Assembly (NCBI GenBank): GCA_002706685.1
Contig: PALV01000010.1
Location: 1 to 64,000, forward strand
Direction: 5' to 3'
From: Gammaproteobacteria bacterium
GTDB lineage: Bacteria > Pseudomonadota > Gammaproteobacteria > Pseudomonadales > Pseudohongiellaceae
Length of the DNA stretch: 64,000 bases
The notes under the pieces are model-generated. The model did no database searches. It was not told where the DNA came from and was given only the letters and a program-made list of their open reading frames with translations. Within the stretch, counting starts at the first letter, position 1, and each line of letters starts with the position of its first letter. The translations under genes and the position numbers were made by a program. This document shows, in pieces, positions 1 through 6,870 of this stretch.

Positions 1-88
1 GTATCTCCTACTGTTGGTTGTGATCGTCGTGGTGATCAACCAACAGGATACGCCACCTGTTTACCTCAATGCCATACACCAGAAATCA

Positions 89-150
89 GCATAACTCCGA
101 CTGCAAAAGGCATGACAAAGTTTTTTGGTCGCTCTGCATCGGTTTGTTAG
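89..150 (-). other. attC recombination site 1
   Basis: Integron attC site ending the Mrr-like cassette. Read on the minus strand it opens with CACTAAC and closes with GTTATGC. The arms CCGATGCA and TGCAGTCGG pair except for one extra base, like the extrahelical base of known attC sites. To its left (1-88) lies the start of another cassette; a minus-strand TAGGAG at about 7-12 could be the ribosome binding site of a gene beginning just outside the window. Confidence 0.7.
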
Positions 151-1196
151 TGAATTTTTGATTTCACCTGTTTTAGCCAATTAACTAAGTCGTTGAAATC
201 TTTACCATCTAGCAAAGCTTCGCTTAAGTAAAAGTTCTTTGCTCCTTTAGTGAAGGTTGACGTAGTTACTAGCACACCTATATTGGCCTTTGTGGGTCCG
301 TGTGAAATAGTTCCAAGTAATGATCTCATAGTATCAATTTGAATTTTCCTATTCGGTGAATATTGCTTGCACTCAAAAGCGAATAAAACTGGAACACCAT
401 TGATACTTTTAGAGGCGATTATATCTCTCCCCTGATCATTGCTTCTTGGTGTTACTGATACATCAGAAAACCCAAGTTTATCTATCAATTCACCCACGAA
501 AAGCTCAAAGTCACGAGGCGGTATCTTTCTCATCAATTCCGGATCAGAAATTACCTTTTGAATAATACTTATAGGGAAATAATCAACGCGTTTTAACTGA
601 AAGTCAGCATCTTCCGGCAAGATAATTGTGGACTGCGAATCAGGTTTCGATTCTAATGGTTCCTCCGACTCATTCTCTACTTCAGGTTCGAATTCATATT
701 CGCCTAGGTAAAGGGCTCGGTCTCGCATTGTATTCAATATATCAATTGCTGATGTTCCAGCTATTGAATCCAGCTCTCTTCTTAACTGCTCAGTTGCCGA
801 GTAACCCAAAATAGATTGGCTTAAATTTTGATATTCAAGCATCTCTCTGTTTCTTTTTAATATTTCATCAACTACCGAGCCTAAAGACCCGACTTCCATT
901 TGACGTCTTGCCTCGTCGATCGCGGAACCTAAAGACCCATACTCCATTTGCCGTCGCATTTCGTCAACAACCGACCCTAAAGAATTGGACGATATTAACG
1001 ATCTCAGATCTTTTAGGGGATCATAAATTTCCATTAATTCTGATAACCTTCTTTGCTCTAACAAATGGTAATTCGAAACCCCGAGTAAGCCACTATTCTC
1101 GATGAGTAAACGCCTATATTCAGCAGACGGGTAAATTGAACTATTGAGTCCCGACGTAGCTTCCTCAATAAGTTCAGCTATAGTTTTATTTTTCAA
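147..1196 (-). CDS. Mrr-type restriction endonuclease-like protein, cassette-borne
   Basis: A 349-residue protein with a PD-(D/E)xK nuclease fold of the Mrr_cat type at the C-terminus (about residues 225-345). The likely catalytic residues are Asp258 in GRD and Glu275/Lys277 in FECKQY; the GVLVTTSTFTKGA stretch that follows is typical of the family. Residues about 65-115 hold three near-copies of a unit resembling SLGSVVDEMRRQMEY, predicted helical and perhaps for oligomerisation or target sensing. I chose the TTG start because AAGGAG lies six bases upstream. The stop falls inside attC site 1, so this is a true cassette gene. Mrr-like nucleases cut modified or foreign DNA, so a phage-defence role is inferred. 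There is no neighbouring methylase. Confidence 0.8.
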   Translation of the reverse strand: MKNKTIAELIEEATSGLNSSIYPSAEYRRLLIENSGLLGVSNYHLLEQRRLSELMEIYDPLKDLRSLISSNSLGSVVDEMRRQMEYGSLGSAIDEARRQMEVGSLGSVVDEILKRNREMLEYQNLSQSILGYSATEQLRRELDSIAGTSAIDILNTMRDRALYLGEYEFEPEVENESEEPLESKPDSQSTIILPEDADFQLKRVDYFPISIIQKVISDPELMRKIPPRDFELFVGELIDKLGFSDVSVTPRSNDQGRDIIASKSINGVPVLFAFECKQYSPNRKIQIDTMRSLLGTISHGPTKANIGVLVTTSTFTKGAKNFYLSEALLDGKDFNDLVNWLKQVKSKIH

Positions 1197-1221
1197 GCCA
1201 AACTCCTTGCCGCTGGGAATT

Positions 1222-1304
1222 CACTAACGCCCCATAATAACCAGCGCTGCGCGAAGCGCGCGTCTGGCGACCGAAGGGAGCGAAGTTAATTGTATTGTTA
1301 CTGC
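1222..1304 (-). other. attC recombination site 2
   Basis: Left boundary TAACGCC, right boundary TTGTTACTG on the plus strand, with a GC-rich imperfect inverted repeat between them (GCGCTGCGCGAAGCGCGC near the centre). It is nearly identical to attC site 5 at 3168-3249, and the cassettes that follow both sites are also related. Confidence 0.85.
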
Positions 1305-1675
1305 ACGGAGTGCTGAAGTTGAGCGGAACCCAATATGTGAAGCGATAGCGGAGCATAAAGCCGCCGACAACCCCGGGGTAATTCCGTGCCACGTTTCTCT
1401 GATAAAGTTCACCACGTGTGCGTCACCATCGACTGCCACTCCTTTTGCAGTTCCTTGTCCGGTTGCCACATCTCCATTGGCGGCACATTCTTTACTGCAC
1501 CCGACAACAACCACACCACCGAAGAATCTGTCTTGTTCGTAAGCAACCTTGTCACTGTAAACTGCCACAAGACAATTCAAATTTAGCACAACCTCGATTT
1601 TTGCCTATACCGAGCGGCACTACGCCAACTACCGGACGGTGATCACTCAACCCTGGCACCCCATAGTGCAGTAAC
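1229..1675. repeat. Cassette without a clear gene, copy 1 of a duplicated pair
   Basis: This 0.45-kb cassette between attC sites 2 and 3 aligns along its whole length with 3173-3621. Open frames exist on both strands (minus 1224-1589, plus 1418-1642), but the copies differ by single-base indels that shift those frames. The minus-strand stretches resembling VPGLSDHRPVVG and FFGGVVVVGCSKECA are similar in both copies yet lie in different frames separated by a stop. It may be a decayed gene, an RNA-encoding cassette or a promoter cassette. I assign no product. Confidence 0.7.
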
Positions 1676-1757
1676 GCCGCTTGTTCAGCGGCGCCACTTT
1701 TAGTGGCGTCCGGTGGAGGCCCATGGGCCGTAACGGACTGAAACTAATTGTTATAAG
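1669..1757 (-). other. attC recombination site 3
   Basis: Plus-strand boundaries GTAACGCC and AATTGTTATAAG enclose GC-rich arms (GCCGCTTGTTCAGCGGC, then CCACTTTTAGTGG, then GGCCCATGGGCC). The right boundary supplies the last codons and stop of the neighbouring 304-residue gene. Confidence 0.85.
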
Positions 1758-2658
1758 CCTTCCCTGAGACATAGCGTTTATGGAGATTAGTCAAAGGCTT
1801 ATTGGACTTCTCCAACTCCAAGCGAATATTGTCCCATTCTAAGAGGAGGTAGAAAGAATCCTTGATTGGCCTTTCATTGTCAGCATGAACGGAGACAACC
1901 TCAACGCCGATAGGTCTCTTACCGTCTTCGCCATCGAATTTGCCGACCGTGGAATCTATCGCTTCTCTGGCGCATAGAACATCTTCTCGAACAATACTAC
2001 GAATTTCGTTGTGGATCTGACTCAAAGATTCTATATAAACCCGGACAGCATTAATAAGCTCAACTTTATCCGGCATCTCGCGTGCTACGGCCTTCTTAAA
2101 CTTACTGTCCTTTAATACCTTATCTTTATGGACATATATTCCTGTTTGGTACTCCATATGACCATTTACCTTATCAGGGGTAGTCCATTGACCTCCCATA
2201 GATGCCGAGTGCACCGCTAAACCACGATGTTGGACGTAGTTGCGTAATGCCTCCATTAGACGATATTCAAAGTGCTCATCGTAATATCGAGAAAATAGTT
2301 TTGGGATGTCAGGGCTCTCAGCGGTTTCTGACGACATACAGGAAGATACGTGCTGGCCAACATGGTCTATATATAGCTTTGTTGCAGTCAATAAGTTAAC
2401 GAGGCGCCTGTTGAATTGTAATCTTATATCAAAGAAGTCTGAGTACCTTTGATTGGTTCGAATCATGGCATCGCATGTTATGGACAATGAATCTTTTTCA
2501 AGCTCTAGGTAATTCGACAAGAGTAGCTCATAGTTTTCCTCGATCGTAAGCGCAGCAACTAAGCAAGACTGAGACTTCTCCAAGAACAGGAATTGATCCT
2601 CATCTATCTCCAGAAGCGAAGTGCCATTCAGAGGAATTCTTCTTAGAATATATTTCAT
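1744..2658 (-). CDS. Cassette protein with HEPN-like RNYVQH motif, unknown function
   Basis: A soluble, mostly helical protein of 304 residues that I do not recognise as a named family. Residues 139-144 read RNYVQH, an R-x4-H pattern in a helical context (EALRNYVQHRGLAVHS) like the catalytic motif of HEPN RNases, where the Arg and His form the active site. This is an indication only, since such a motif can occur by chance. The C-terminus ends KAYNN and its stop is provided by attC site 3, marking it as a genuine cassette gene. ATG start. If it is a HEPN protein, a toxin or abortive-infection role would be typical; no antitoxin partner lies in the same cassette. Confidence 0.6.
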   Translation of the reverse strand: MKYILRRIPLNGTSLLEIDEDQFLFLEKSQSCLVAALTIEENYELLLSNYLELEKDSLSITCDAMIRTNQRYSDFFDIRLQFNRRLVNLLTATKLYIDHVGQHVSSCMSSETAESPDIPKLFSRYYDEHFEYRLMEALRNYVQHRGLAVHSASMGGQWTTPDKVNGHMEYQTGIYVHKDKVLKDSKFKKAVAREMPDKVELINAVRVYIESLSQIHNEIRSIVREDVLCAREAIDSTVGKFDGEDGKRPIGVEVVSVHADNERPIKDSFYLLLEWDNIRLELEKSNKPLTNLHKRYVSGKAYNN

Positions 2659-2679
2659 AGATGCCGACCTAATAGTGGC

Positions 2680-2758
2680 TTATAACGCCCTTTGATAACC
2701 GGCACGAGCGCAGTTCGTGCCCGGCGCCGTAGGCGCGTAGTTAATCTAATTGTTATGT
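2680..2758 (-). other. attC recombination site 4
   Basis: Plus-strand boundaries TTATAACGCCC and AATTGTTATGTCC, with a strong central inverted repeat GGCACGAGCGCAGTTCGTGCC. The site overlaps the 3' end of the VOC gene, whose final residues GHNN and stop are attC-derived. Confidence 0.9.
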
Positions 2759-3129
2759 CCCGACGCCGTGACATCTTGAATAAACTCTATACGGTTTCCA
2801 AAAGGGTCATGGGAGAAAGCTCTACACACGCCAGGAATACCAGTGTCTTCTAGAACCTCATACCCATTCGCAGCAAGGGTTCTAATTAGTTCCCCTAATT
2901 CCGTCACGACTAATGCTGGATGTGCCTTTCTCGCAGCTCTAAATTCATCCTCTACTCCCAAATGAATTTTCACCACACCACGCTCGAACCAAACACCACC
3001 TCGGCTAGCTAATGTAGCTGGCTTTGGTACTTCCGACATTCCAAGAACGTCACAATAAAATGCTCGTGCCTGAGCTTCTTTACCTCTCGGCATTGCCAGC
3101 TGAACATGATCAAGTCCAACTATCTGCAT
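2746..3129 (-). CDS. VOC (glyoxalase/bleomycin-resistance) family protein
   Basis: A 127-residue protein of the vicinal oxygen chelate superfamily: one pair of beta-alpha-beta-beta-beta modules, starting IVGLDHVQLAMP with the first metal-ligand His8 and ending SHDPFGNRIEFIQ with the usual late Glu. Such proteins bind a divalent metal and act as glyoxalases, dioxygenases, isomerases or drug-binding proteins; the substrate cannot be told from sequence. The ATG has GGAG nine bases upstream. It sits alone in a cassette between attC sites 4 and 5, and its stop lies in attC site 4. VOC proteins are common integron cargo. Confidence 0.85.
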   Translation of the reverse strand: MQIVGLDHVQLAMPRGKEAQARAFYCDVLGMSEVPKPATLASRGGVWFERGVVKIHLGVEDEFRAARKAHPALVVTELGELIRTLAANGYEVLEDTGIPGVCRAFSHDPFGNRIEFIQDVTASGHNN

Positions 3130-3167
3130 TTACTATCTCCAGGCGTAACCACAATTCGTGAAGAGGG

Positions 3168-3249
3168 ACATAACGCCCCATAATAACCAGCGCCGCGCGT
3201 AGCGCGCGTCTGGCGACCGAAGGGAGCGAAGTTAATTGTATTGTTACTG
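3168..3249 (-). other. attC recombination site 5
   Basis: Nearly identical to attC site 2 apart from a few bases in the central arms (CGCGCGTAGCGCGC in place of TGCGCGAAGCGCGC). Boundaries TAACGCC and TTGTTACTG on the plus strand. Confidence 0.85.
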
Positions 3250-3621
3250 CACGGTGTGCTGGTGTTGAGCGAAGCCCAGTATGTGTAGCGATAGCGTAGC
3301 ATGGAGTTGCCGGCAACCGCGGGGTAAATCCGGACCTCTTCTCTCTGATGAGATCCAGAGAATTTGACCCACCATTAACTGCCATTATTTTGCAGCTCCT
3401 TGTCCAGTTGCCACACCACCATTGATGGCACATTTTTTACTGGTTCCGACGACAACCACAGCACCGAAGAATCTGTTTTGTTTGTTGAGCAACCTTGTCA
3501 CCGTAAACAGCCACAAGACAGTACAAACTTAGCACCATCTCGATCCTTGCCCATACCGAGCGGCACTTTGCCTACTACCGGACGGTGACTACTCAACCCT
3601 GGCACCCCATAGTGCAGTAAC
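3173..3621. repeat. Cassette without a clear gene, copy 2 of a duplicated pair
   Basis: Paralogue of the cassette at 1229-1675, including its attC site. Conserved blocks are spread over the whole length, for example CAACCCTGGCACCCCATAG near the right end. The longest plus-strand frame (3400-3588) and the minus-strand frames do not match those of copy 1 because of single-base insertions, so strong coding constraint is not evident. Since intact copies of both ends are kept, the two probably arose by cassette duplication or repeated capture followed by drift. No product assigned. Confidence 0.7.
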
Positions 3622-3676
3622 GCTTCGCTTCAAGTGCGCGAGAAATTCGCGTCACTTTGAAAGCGTTTGTTAGTTG
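3615..3676 (-). other. attC recombination site 6
   Basis: A short site with plus-strand boundaries CAGTAACGC and TTTGTTAGTTGC. The arms CGCTTCGCTTCAAGTGCGCG and GTCACTTTGAAAGCG form an imperfect hairpin. The adjacent membrane-protein gene reads through the site and stops within it. Confidence 0.8.
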
Positions 3677-4073
3677 CGGACAAGATACGTATTCCGTATC
3701 CCCCAAAATTATACAGTTGTAGAAGTCCACCTAGCACAGCAGAAACCATACAGATTCTGAGTGCCACCAATATGTCGAATACGATCTCCGGCGTCTGTGA
3801 ATTGGCTAGCTCACTCTCAGAGGGAATTGCGAAGTAGAAGCCGCTTGCCGCGGATAGTATGCCAATCGAAATCAACGATAATGAAATTGAAAACATAAAC
3901 TTGTTCTTAACCCCTAAGCGAGAGTAGCTCAAACATAATCCAATTAGCCCGAAACCTCCGCCTATCCATATAGGACTAAACCAGTCCATAGTAAGAATGA
4001 CGAATGGACACAGCACTACCCACCATAGAAGCGCTGGAGCGATCAATGCGATTACCTTTTTCGATTTATGCAT
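3630..4073 (-). CDS. Cassette-encoded integral membrane protein
   Basis: About 147 residues with four predicted transmembrane segments: an N-terminal hydrophobic stretch ending WWVVLCPFVILTM, a Gly-rich GGGFGLIGLCLSY segment, SISLSLISIGILSAASGFYF, and a late segment around ISAVLGGLLQLYN-like sequence. No family recognised. The last residues (ATNKRFQSDANFSRT) are translated from attC site 6, and the stop lies inside the site. An in-frame TTG two codons upstream is a possible alternative to the ATG used here. Small multi-spanning proteins of unknown role are frequent in cassette arrays. Confidence 0.65.
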   Translation of the reverse strand: MHKSKKVIALIAPALLWWVVLCPFVILTMDWFSPIWIGGGFGLIGLCLSYSRLGVKNKFMFSISLSLISIGILSAASGFYFAIPSESELANSQTPEIVFDILVALRICMVSAVLGGLLQLYNFGGYGIRILSATNKRFQSDANFSRT

Positions 4074-4076
4074 AAG

Positions 4077-4168
4077 CAACTAACGCCATTCATTCAGCGG
4101 CGCGCCGTCAGGCCGCGCCCGGTGTAGGCCCGCAAGGGCCGTAACGGACTGCAATTAATTGTTATGTG
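4077..4168 (-). other. attC recombination site 7
   Basis: Plus-strand boundaries CAACTAACGCC and AATTGTTATGTGC. The GC-rich arms (CAGCGGCGCGCCGTCAGGCC, then GGCCCGCAAGGGCC) resemble those of attC site 3, with which it also shares GTAACGGACTG. Confidence 0.9.
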
Positions 4169-4194
4169 CTTGAGTCGCACTATTTCAGCCCCGA

Positions 4195-4605
4195 CTACCC
4201 ATTACGCACAAGTAGTAGATCGTTCTGACTCCAAGAGTTACTCAATGCCATGCATTCTTCTAGGCAAGGTAACAACATACTGTTCAATTCTTCAGCTGAC
4301 ATTCCTCGTGCTACCGTATTCGAACGACTATATCTCATTCCGTAGTCATCCAACCAAGCTCTGACTTCGACTTTAAACGTAAGTACATACAGATCATCTA
4401 CTGCTACGATAATGTATTTCTGGATCGGCAACCCCCAAGTCAAAGTGCGACTTGGTAAAGGATCCTGTTGCCCTCGTTTAAGAGCAGAGAATAGCCCATT
4501 CTCGCGACTAAATTTCAATAGTTCTGCGTCAAGTTCCTTTAGCCAAGCCTCAGCCCTAGCTATTAGATCTCTTTCGCCCCTATGCTCCACTCGTATATCA
4601 CGCAT
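4195..4605 (-). CDS. Cassette-encoded hypothetical protein
   Basis: 136 residues, soluble, no recognised family. The N-terminal third is a charged helix (RGERDLIARAEAWLKELDAELLKF). The middle is probably beta-rich (TLTWGLPIQKYIIVAVDDLYVLTFKVEVRAW), followed by another helical part (SAEELNSMLLPCLEECMALSNSW). The gene sits alone between attC sites 7 and 8 in the array orientation, 27 bp from the site 7 boundary, and this placement is the main support for it being real. The ATG start has only a weak ribosome binding site. Confidence 0.55.
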   Translation of the reverse strand: MRDIRVEHRGERDLIARAEAWLKELDAELLKFSRENGLFSALKRGQQDPLPSRTLTWGLPIQKYIIVAVDDLYVLTFKVEVRAWLDDYGMRYSRSNTVARGMSAEELNSMLLPCLEECMALSNSWSQNDLLLVRNG

Positions 4606-4631
4606 CAGTTTGGTTCAAAGCTACTTCGGGC

Positions 4632-4690
4632 GCATAACGCCCTGGTTCAAGCGCCGGCGTAGCTGGGCGCTTGGAATTCATTGTTATGTG
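4632..4690 (-). other. attC recombination site 8
   Basis: A short site with plus-strand boundaries GCATAACGCCC and CATTGTTATGTG. The arms TTCAAGCGCCGGCG and GCTGGGCGCTTGGAA pair with a few mismatches. Confidence 0.85.
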
Positions 4691-4732
4691 AACACGCTCT
4701 GGTGTATTCATTTTTGAGTTACGCGGGCGCAG

Positions 4733-5110
4733 CTAGGTCATGTACACCGAGCTCATTAGCATGACAGGCACCCATGCCGCACAGGCTAGCAGTACAGAGC
4801 AAGCGAGAACCATTGCAATACTACTAACCGTTGCATGCCCAACGAATATAGAAGGTTTGAACATATACAGCTCGGAAACTAATCGAACCGTATGCACGAT
4901 ATGATTTGAGAACTCTTCGACACGTAGTCTTAAAGAGTTGAATATCGATTTTCCATAAGCAAACAGAAATACGATTAATGCCTCGAGTCCCATCAGGTCA
5001 GCTACTATGATGAACTCAAGCGTGAAAGGAACAAGGAATGGAGCTACCGCAACAAGTAGTAGAATTAAACCGAGCTTTACCAAGGTGCTCTTTCTAAAAC
5101 CAAATTTCAC
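4733..5110 (-). CDS. Cassette-encoded small membrane protein
   Basis: 125 residues with three likely transmembrane helices: LGLILLLVAVAPFLVPFTL with LEFIIVADLMGLEALIVFLF close behind, and a C-terminal one around VSSIAMVLACSVLLACAAW. A charged amphipathic region (NSLRLRVEEFSNHIVHTVRL) separates them. It belongs to no family I recognise. The gene lies alone between attC sites 8 and 9 in array orientation, and its ATG follows a GGGAGATC ribosome binding region. Confidence 0.6.
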   Translation of the reverse strand: MKFGFRKSTLVKLGLILLLVAVAPFLVPFTLEFIIVADLMGLEALIVFLFAYGKSIFNSLRLRVEEFSNHIVHTVRLVSELYMFKPSIFVGHATVSSIAMVLACSVLLACAAWVPVMLMSSVYMT

Positions 5111-5127
5111 GTTTGATCTCCCTGTTC

Positions 5128-5207
5128 ACATAACGCCGTCCATAACCGGCGCGGCCGTGGTCCGTGCCTGGCGCTGGCGGCGCGCAGTTAATGACTTGGT
5201 TAGTCAA
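5128..5207 (-). other. attC recombination site 9
   Basis: Plus-strand boundaries CACATAACGCC and TTGGTTAGTC, with central arms CCGGCGCGGCCGTGGTCCGTG and GCCTGGCGCTGGCGGCG. Like sites 2, 4 and 5 it carries a TAACCGGC/TAACCAGC box inside the left arm. It overlaps the 3' end of the HAD gene. Confidence 0.85.
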
Positions 5208-5862
5208 CATTTTTCAGCATCCCTGGCAATTCGTCTATGTTGGAATATATGCCGTCACAAGATTGCGGTTCCGGAAAGTACCCGTTCCTTCGCCAAATAG
5301 CTCGCATCCCTAAAGCTTTGGCTGGCTCAATGTCTAATGAAGGATTGTCACCCACGAAAACCGCATCGAGAGGTTTAACCGACAAGTCATCAAGACATTT
5401 AATAAATATTTCTCGGTCTGGCTTTTTGACACCAATCGCCTCGGATATACATACGGAAGAGAAAAACCTGGCTATACCACTTGCTTCGATCTTTGCGGCC
5501 TGGACTTTGGTTCTTCCATTGCTCACCAATCCCATGATGTAACTCTTGTGCAAAATGCTAAGTGTGTCGAGGACACCTGGAAACAAGACCGGTTCTTTGC
5601 CGTAGTACTCTTTAAAATCTTCAACAAGCAGATCGGCCAAGTTTGCGACAGATGGGCCAATTGCCTCGCACGCCAGTTTATATGCGTCATGCTTGTCAGC
5701 GTACCCGTTCTCTTGATACTTGAGGCATGCATCGACGTATTCAAAACAATCCATACTATTTAATGCCGTGACTCTCTTGTGTTGTCCCATAAGAAACTTC
5801 CGCATCGTTTCTGTGCGGTCAACTAGAGTTTCATCAAGATCGAACAACACAGCTTGAATCAT
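5200..5862 (-). CDS. HAD-superfamily phosphatase (phosphoglycolate phosphatase-like)
   Basis: About 220 residues with the full set of haloacid dehalogenase motifs: motif I FDLDETLVD (nucleophile Asp8 and Asp10), motif II GLVSNGRTK, motif III Lys in GVKKPDREIF, and motif IV VGDNPSLDIEPAK. An alpha-helical cap of the C1 type lies between motifs I and II. It is probably a soluble phosphatase for a small metabolite such as phosphoglycolate or a nucleotide; the substrate cannot be read from the sequence. The ATG at 5862 puts motif I at the usual position; a TTG four codons upstream would overlap attC site 10. The cassette lies between attC sites 9 and 10. Confidence 0.85.
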   Translation of the reverse strand: MIQAVLFDLDETLVDRTETMRKFLMGQHKRVTALNSMDCFEYVDACLKYQENGYADKHDAYKLACEAIGPSVANLADLLVEDFKEYYGKEPVLFPGVLDTLSILHKSYIMGLVSNGRTKVQAAKIEASGIARFFSSVCISEAIGVKKPDREIFIKCLDDLSVKPLDAVFVGDNPSLDIEPAKALGMRAIWRRNGYFPEPQSCDGIYSNIDELPGMLKNVD

Positions 5863-5869
5863 GTCGGTG

Positions 5870-5949
5870 GCCAAACACCTCTCATAACCGGCGTAGCTCG
5901 AAGTGCTGTGTTAGGCACTGATGACTCGCTGCTGAAGATTTTGTTAGGC
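5870..5949 (-). other. attC recombination site 10
   Basis: Read on the minus strand, it runs from GCCTAACAAAATC to GTGTTTGGC, about 80 bp, with a second GCCTAACAC in the middle. The outer 7-mers GCCTAAC and GTTTGGC match the RYYYAAC/GTTRRRY pattern with one deviation. It differs in sequence from sites 2-9, as expected for a cassette of another origin. Confidence 0.6.
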
Positions 5950-6005
5950 AATTTATCAAAGAAACGATCCTCGTGATTGCAACAGATTCAACGGATTTGC
6001 TGGAA

Positions 6006-6254
6006 TCACCTTGAGGTCATCGTTATAGAAACGTGAACTAACCAAGCAGAGAGAGGTCCAATAGTCTCATCAAAGACAGCCAGCTCTGCTTTAGTAAAGT
6101 ATCTTGCCGCCGTCATTGGAGACTCCCCAATATCAAGTCTACCCCAAGGAATCGTCCATTGCCCTTACAAGGAGTGACCTTTTGCCTGGCGGGCTAACAG
6201 GATTTCATCACCGCGATAAACCACAGCACCAACACATACTATCGTTTCAGACAT
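6006..6254 (-). pseudogene. Broken Nudix hydrolase gene
   Basis: The minus-strand frame starts MSETIVCVGAVVYRGDEILL and continues ARQAKGHSL, then hits an in-frame TAA at codon 30 (6165-6167), then goes on as GQWTIPWGRLDIGESPMTAA. This is the N-terminal half of a Nudix protein up to the start of the Nudix box (G-x5-E). The following RYFTKAELAVFDETIGPLSAWL matches the part well downstream of the box in this family, so the core REx2EE and about 50 residues seem deleted. With a nonsense codon and an internal deletion the gene is non-functional. It lies between attC site 10 and a degenerate attC, so it is probably a decayed cassette. Confidence 0.75.
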
Positions 6255-6390
6255 TGCTCAGGTCCATGGTCGCCCCTAAATCACTACAAAACGCGGGCTT
6301 TCCTGACCCACGAAGTATCCACGCCCCATACATTCAGAAAACGAATGAGACGACGCCAACGTGAAGCTAAGGAGTACAATCAGCCTCATA

Positions 6391-6463
6391 GCTCTAACAT
6401 CGCCAAAACAGACTGGGCGAAGCGAGGCTCTGCCCCAAGTTTGCTGGGTGGAAGTGCTAGGCA
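6391..6463 (-). other. Possible degenerate attC site
   Basis: On the minus strand it runs from GCCTAGCAC to GATGTTAGAGC, with weakly pairing arms around GGGCAGAGCCTCGCTTCGCCC. It begins four bases after the stop of the gene at 6467-6814, where an attC should be. The ends fit the consensus with one or two mismatches. A 37-codon minus-strand frame at 6389-6276 with a signal-peptide-like start (MRLIVLLSFTLASSHS) follows it, but I do not call that a gene. Confidence 0.35.
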
Positions 6464-6466
6464 TTG

Positions 6467-6814
6467 TCAAATTGATGCGAGGTCCAGTCTCGATCTTATT
6501 TCAGATTTAAGCAGGTACACACTGATTACTCTCTGGAGATATGGCCATAACATCACATAGCCTACACCTACAACAGCCCCAACAGTTGTAGGGCCAGGAG
6601 ATCTCGACCCAAACATTTCGAACAGCGCAGCAATACAGAAGCCAGCCACAAAAGCAGTCACGACCAATACTCCGACATGGGCCAGACTCCATTTTAGCCA
6701 AAAGCTCAGTCTTCCTTTTTCATTGCCAGCATCCTGTCGAGCTAAATTGATCAGTTTGTCCTGCTCAGACCTTTCTAGCTCAAAAAATTTCGAGATCAAT
6801 TTCGGTGTTTCCAT
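6467..6814 (-). CDS. Small membrane protein, unknown function
   Basis: 115 residues. A charged N-terminal helix (ISKFFELERSEQDKLINLAR) precedes two hydrophobic segments: HVGVLVVTAFVAGFCIAALFEM and TTVGAVVGVGYVMLWPYLQ. A basic tail (LLKSEIRSRLDL) follows and is probably cytoplasmic. No family recognised. It shares the minus orientation of the cassette array and is followed by a possible degenerate attC, so it may be the first recognisable cassette on the right side. ATG start, weak ribosome binding site. Confidence 0.55.
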   Translation of the reverse strand: METPKLISKFFELERSEQDKLINLARQDAGNEKGRLSFWLKWSLAHVGVLVVTAFVAGFCIAALFEMFGSRSPGPTTVGAVVGVGYVMLWPYLQRVISVYLLKSEIRSRLDLASI

Positions 6815-6870
6815 TCGCAGTTACCCATTCAGTATTTGTAAGCCTCCCGTGCAGCCATTGCTGTGTTCGT

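Noticed and set aside
1..150. 49-codon plus-strand frame from the left edge to TAG
   Set aside because: It runs across attC site 1 against the array orientation and shows no family similarity; probably accidental.
1224..1589. 121-codon minus-strand frame in cassette copy 1
   Set aside because: The frame runs through attC site 2 and is not kept in the paralogous cassette at 3173-3621, where an inserted base breaks it.
3110..3433. 107-codon minus-strand frame in cassette copy 2
   Set aside because: Reads through an attC site and into the VOC gene's upstream part; it does not correspond to a frame with independent support.
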